DNA from: an uncultured Pseudomonadota bacterium | Lineage (GTDB): Bacteria > Pseudomonadota > Gammaproteobacteria > Burkholderiales > SG8-39 | DNA: 8,804 nucleotides | Assembly: GCA_903895005.1 (NCBI GenBank) | Contig: CAITSH010000521.1 | Location: forward strand, 1-8,804 | Reading direction: 5' to 3' | Notes under the pieces: model-generated | Told to the model about the DNA's origin: nothing | Databases searched by the model: none | What the model saw: only the letters and a program-made list of their open reading frames with translations | Position numbers and translations under genes: made by a program | Part shown: in pieces, positions 1 through 6,000 of the stretch | Layout: every line of letters starts with the position of its first letter | Numbering within the stretch: position 1 is the stretch's first letter

Positions 1-3000
1 CTGGTCGAGGTCAACAACGACAACCTCAAGGACGGCGCCGGGGCGTTCAAAGCCGGGGCCGACAGCAAGGTCACCAACACTGCGGGCCTGGGCGAGATTC
101 TGGTGAAGCGCGGCAACGCATCAATGGTTGCGCTCGCTGTCAACCAGATGGGCACCGTGTCAGCGACAACCTCGGTGCAACTGAACGGCTCGATCTATCT
201 GCGTGCGAGGGACGGTGCGACCAAGGGCAGTTCCACGGAAGCGGCGGTTGCGACCAAGGGCGGTAGTCTCGTGCTGGGCGAGAACAGCGTTACCGAAGTG
301 CGCCCCACGCTCGAGGATACCGCCACCACGGCAGGCAACACCACGTTTAACACGTCGAAGGTGGAGTTGGCCGGCAAGACCATCCTGTTAGATACCAACG
401 CACTCGTTTCCGCTCCCGGGGGCGATGTCGCGGTAACGGCCCAGGATACCAACGTGTTTTCCACGACGGGCAGCGGGCGCGTTTACATGCGCTCGGGCGC
501 GCGTATCGACGTGGCCGGCACCACCACGACCGAACTCGCGATGGAGAGCAACGCGATCGAAATCGAATTGCGCGGCACGGAACTGGCCGATTCGCCCTTC
601 CTGCGCAACTCGGTCGTGCGCGGCCAGAAGGTGATGATCGACATTCGCAAGGGCACGCCGCTGGGTAACGTCCAGGGATACCTTGACCTCGTTGAGCAGA
701 ACGTCGGCCAGCGCACCGCAACGGGCGGAACGGTGAAATTCACCTCCGACGGGGATGTCATTCTCGCCGAGGGTGCGACAGTGGATGTTTCGGGCGGCAA
801 GGTCAGCTACCGTTCGGGTAACGTCGCCACCACGCAACTAACCTCGTCGGGCCAGATCATTGATATCGGCAGCAGCAACGCGACCGCGGACAAGGTTTAC
901 GACAGCCTGATCGCGGCGGCACCGAGCTCGCGCAACTTTGAAACCGGCTATTCGGACGGGCGCAGCGCCGGCAGCGTGATATTCAACGCGCCACACCTTG
1001 TTTTGCGCGGAACCCTGGCGGGAAAGGCGACGCCAGGAGCGCGTCAGCGCGACATATCAAGCACGGGTTATCCGGCGGGCGGAACGGTCGTCGTTGGCCG
1101 GAGCGAGCGGTTCAGTACGGACCAACTGGCCGCCGCCGCACCCCTTACCGATTTCAGCTACCTTGGCCGGGTCAACCTCGGTGGTTCGGCGACGGCGGGA
1201 CTGGCGACACCCGGCTTTAACGACACCCTGTCGACGGCAATGTCGTCAAACGTGGATTTGAACACCAGCGCGCTCGTGGCCGGCGGTTTTACGAAGTTCA
1301 ATGCCTACACGCAGGGCGATATCGTGCAGTCGTCCGCGCTGAGTCTCGGACCGGCCGGTGAATTGCGCCTGGCAGCGCTAAATGCAATTGATTTCAACGC
1401 GGCCGTGACCTCTCCGGGCGGGAAAATCGAGGCCTGGTCCAGCGTCGGGCAGCTTGCCGTTGCAAACGGGGTGAGCCTCGATGTCGCAGGGCTGTGGACC
1501 AACGACCGGAGCAGCACCAGTGCGCGCGATGCGCAGGGCCAGGCCACCTCTGTGATCGTGCAAAAGGGCGGCACCATCGCGCTTACCGGGCAGGTCGTGA
1601 AGGTTGGTGACGGCGCCAGCCTTGATGTTTCCGGTGGTGCGTGGCAGAACAGCGCCGGAAAGCTCAGCGGCGGCAGCGGGGGTGACATTTCCCTGGTCTC
1701 GAAACGTCTCAACATCACCGACGCGACCAGCGCACTGTTGCTCGGCAACAATGTGGGCTTTCGCGGTTACGGCCTGACAAGCGGCGGCAGCATCAAGCTG
1801 ACCGGAAGGAACGCCGTGCTTGGTGGCGTCGCGGGCGATGCCTTCCTCGGATTGGGGCAGGCCTGGTTCGATGCGGGCGAGTTCAGCAGGACGCTGGATC
1901 TGCAACTACCGGTCGCCTGGTTCCAGCAAGGCGGATTCGCCAAATTCGATATCGGTGCCGAGCGCAACCTCGCCGTCGCAGCCGGTGCAACAATCAGTCC
2001 GCGTACCGACAACTGGACGACCAACCGCAATACCGTGAGCGTTGCGAACGGACGCATGCGCGACGCCTTTGATGTCACAACCCTTCCGGTTGTTGACACC
2101 GGTGCGACGCGCGGTGCGGCCAGCATTTCGCTCACCGCGCGTTCCGAGGCGGCGGACGCCGATGCCGCGCAACAGGGACGACTGTGGCTGCAGCAGGGGG
2201 CCTCCATCACAACCGATCCGCGGGGCAGCGTGAAGCTCGCCGCGGGGCGGCAACTTACGGTCGATGGCACGGTAACAGCACGTGGTGGCAGCATCAGCCT
2301 GTTGCTGACACCGGAACGCGTCGCAGACACCAATCGTGACGAGCGCAGCATCTGGTTGGGAAAAAATTCGCTTCTTGACGCGGGTGGCAGTACCTCACTG
2401 GTCTGGACCGACAGCCTTGGGAACAGCAAGGGCGAAGTGCTGGACGGCGGCAAGATCGCCATCGGCCGAATCGATAAGGACGGCTCATTCGGATCCGCCA
2501 CCGGTTATGTCGTGACCGAAAAAGGTTCGCGCATCAATGTCGCCGGGACGAGCACGAGCATGACCGTGTCCAATCGCGCCGGCATCGTGACCAGCGATGT
2601 CGCGGGTGCCGGGGGCAGCATAGACATCCGCGCCTCGGAAGGCCTGATGCTCGAAGGCGGCATGACCGGCAGCGGGGGCAACGCCACCGTCGCCGGCGGC
2701 AGTGTGGCGGTCACCCTGGACCGCGGCACCACGGCGACGGTCTCGGGGTTTGCCGGCAGCAGCGAACTCACCGTTGGGCGCCTGCAGCCAATAGTCGATG
2801 CCGATGGTACCCGCCATATCATTCCCACCGGTCTTGCGGCCGACCAGGCCGCCATCCGCGCGCAGTCGGGCAAGGGTTTTGTCACGGCCGATTCGCTCAA
2901 TTCCGGCGGATTTGATCGCATCAGCCTGAAAAGCCAGGATGTGCTTGTGTTTGACGCGGGCAGCATTGCGGCCGCGGCGGGTGTGCCGGCGACCATCGGC

Positions 3001-6000
3001 AACCTCAGCCTGACCGCGCGCGCATCGATTGTTGTCGACGCGCCGCTGTTGAAGGTGCAGGGCGCGCTGCCGGGCACCGCGGCAACGGCGACGAGCCCGG
3101 CGGTCGCCGGGACGGAAGTCAAGCTCGGCGCGGCGTATGTACAGGTCGGAAATTCCGATTTCAAATACCAGACGGCCGGCACGGCTGCGACCGGGGACGC
3201 CAGTTTCAAGGTGGCGGCCGGGACCATCGATATCATCGGCAAGAGCGCGATGTCCGGCGTGGCGAAAACCACGTTCGATTCAACCGGCGACATCCGGCTC
3301 GTCGGCCAGTTGCCCGTTGATGTGACCAAGGCCCCGGGCGGAACCCTTACTGCCCTGCGCGCCACAGGCGCGTTCAAGGCGGCGGGCGCGATCGAGTTCA
3401 AGGCGGCGCAAACCTATCCGACGACGCTCAGCGAGTTTTCCATCACGGCGACCGGCACCGGCAGCAGTGTCGGCTTCTCGGGGCTTGATGGCATCCCGGC
3501 GGCGCCGCTCTCTGCGGCGGGTACGCTGGAGGTCAGTGCTTCAGGTATTACGCAAAATGGCGTCGTAAGGGCACCGTTCGGCAGCATCAAGCTGGTTGCG
3601 GATGAGACGCTGAGCTTCGGCGCGAAAAGCCTGACCTCGGTTGCCGGCGAGGGACGCGTTCCGCTGGGTCGCATCAATAACGGCCGCGACTGGCTCTATG
3701 ACTTTGGCAACGGCAATGTCGTCACCCTCAACCCGGTCGATGCCAGCGCGCAGACCAATGGCTTCAACCTGCCGGAAAAAGCCGTCGTCTCGGCGGCCAA
3801 GACCATCACCGTGAACGGCGAGCGGGACGCAGCCGGGAAATTGGTCGCCGGCAAGTCGGCGCTTATCGACGCCTCCGGTGGCGGCGAATTGTATGGTTAT
3901 GAATTTGCTCCTGGCCCCGGCGGGTCACGCGATGTGCTGGCCAAGGTTTCCGGTGCATCGGCACCGGCGAGCTTTGCCATCATCCCGGGATTCTCCGGCA
4001 CGCTCGCTCCGCAAGACTACCAATATGGACAGGATGGCGGGCTAAAGGCCGGCGACCGGATTTGGCTGACGGCGTCGCCGGGGGTATCGGAGGGTTGGTA
4101 CACGCTGCTGCCGGCCCATTACGCATTGATGCCAGGCGCATTTGCGGTCACCGCGGGGGCGAGTTCAACCCGCGACATGGCCGCGAGCGCGAACATTGTT
4201 CGCTATGACGGAAGCTGGCTCGTATCGGGCAAACGCGGCTCCCTCGGGTCGGTGGAAAGCCGGAGCTCCGGGTTTATCGTCAGTTCCGGCGCGCAAATAC
4301 GCACGCAATCGGAATTTGTCGATTACCTTGGTGACGCCTTTTTCACCAGCAGCAGCGTGGCGAAACAGCAGGACGGAGGCCGCGTTGCCTTCTCCGCGGG
4401 TACCGGAGGCCTGTCACTGCAAGGCTTGATCAAGCTGGCCGCCTCAGGCTCGGGCGCACGCGGCAGCGCGGATATCACGGCGCAGGAGATTACCGTGGTG
4501 GGGGACGCCAGCCAGGCGGTGGCGAGCGGCGTCAAACTGGTCGCGCAAGACCTGAACGACATGGGGACAGAAAGCCTGCTGCTTGGCGGGGTACGCACCA
4601 CCAAGAGCGACGGCGACCACATCACCGACATCGCCGGAAAAGTCACACTCAGTAATACCGATGCCAGCAAACTGACCGGTACGGAGATCATTTTGGTGGC
4701 CAATGACACAGTGTCGCTGGCCGATGGCGCCGCGATCAGCGCCCAGAGGGCACCGGTGAGAACGCAACGTGACCTCGTCATCAAGAGCACGGATACCAAC
4801 CTCAACAGCGGGGTTGCCGCGAGGTCCAACGCAGACGGTGCCATGCTCCGCGTGAGCGGCGGTAATGCGGTTACGGTGACGCGCGATATCACCACCGGCA
4901 ACCAGGGTACGCTGGATATTGCCGCCGGGACCACCGGCGCTCTGACCACGATCGCGGCATCGGGCTCCATCCTGCTTGATGCCACCGGCACGCTGTCCAA
5001 CAAGGGCACCCTCAAGGGCGAAACGGCGGCGCTCAGCCTGGGTGCGAAGCGCATCAGCTTTGGCGACGCCAGCCCGACGACCGGCCTGGAGGGACTGCGC
5101 TTCGACAATGCCGCCATTGTCCAATTGGGTGAACTAGGGTCGCTTTCCCTCACCAGCTACAGCACCATGGATATGTACGGTGCGCTGACACTGGGCAAAT
5201 CCACCAGCGACCTCAGCCTGACCACCGCCGGGATACAGAAATTCGGCGGTGGCAACGATACCGTTCAGATACTCGCAAAGACATTGCGCCTGAACGGCGG
5301 TGACCGTTTCAGTTTGCAGGCATGGGGAACGAATCCCCTCGCGCCGGTGCGTTCGGTTTCGACGGGAGAATTCAAGGCCAACGCCGGCGACATACTGCTG
5401 GGCGGAAAGTCTTTCGACATCCGCGGTTTTGACAAAGCCACGCTTACCGCCGGCACTGCAGCCACGCCAGGCGAAATCCGCGCCTTAAGCAAGGCGTCGG
5501 TCTCGCCGGCGCAGAATATCCTGTCGGCCCAAAACGACCTCACGCTGAGTGCCGGCCGTATTACGGCGGGAAGCGCCGCTGACGTGACCATCAAGTCCGG
5601 GTCGGCGCTTAGCGCCAATGCGCCGGTGGTGACTGCGACAGATACCATTTCCTTTTCAACTGCGCATGGGTTCACCGACAACCAGCAGGTCGTTTACAGC
5701 GCCCCGGCGGGTACGGCCATCGCAGGCCTGGTGAGTGGCAACACCTATTTTGTAAAAATCGTCGACGGTACAAGCGTGAAGCTTTCGGCGACATCAAACG
5801 GAAGTGCCATCGATCTGACCTCGATCGGCGGCACCTCTTCACAAAGCCTGACCGCGAGCGGTGTCGCGCGCGTATTTTCGGTCGGCACACCGGTGGCGGC
5901 AGACCTCGCCGGTGCCACGTCCGCGCTGGGACTGACCCAATTGGGTGTGGCGCCCACCGCGGCCGCCAATGGACTCGGTGGTTCGCTGGGATTTTCAGGG

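Noticed and set aside
998..1261. Short + strand frames in other phases (998-1261, 4142-4429, 8192-8380)
   Set aside because: They are Arg-rich out-of-phase readings of the main gene with no recognisable content.
2505..3401. 298-codon minus-strand frame, and similar ones at 1767-2501 and 4323-5153
   Set aside because: They have the same Pro/Ala/Ser/Val-rich low-information composition and lie opposite the open sense frame; none shows a family motif.
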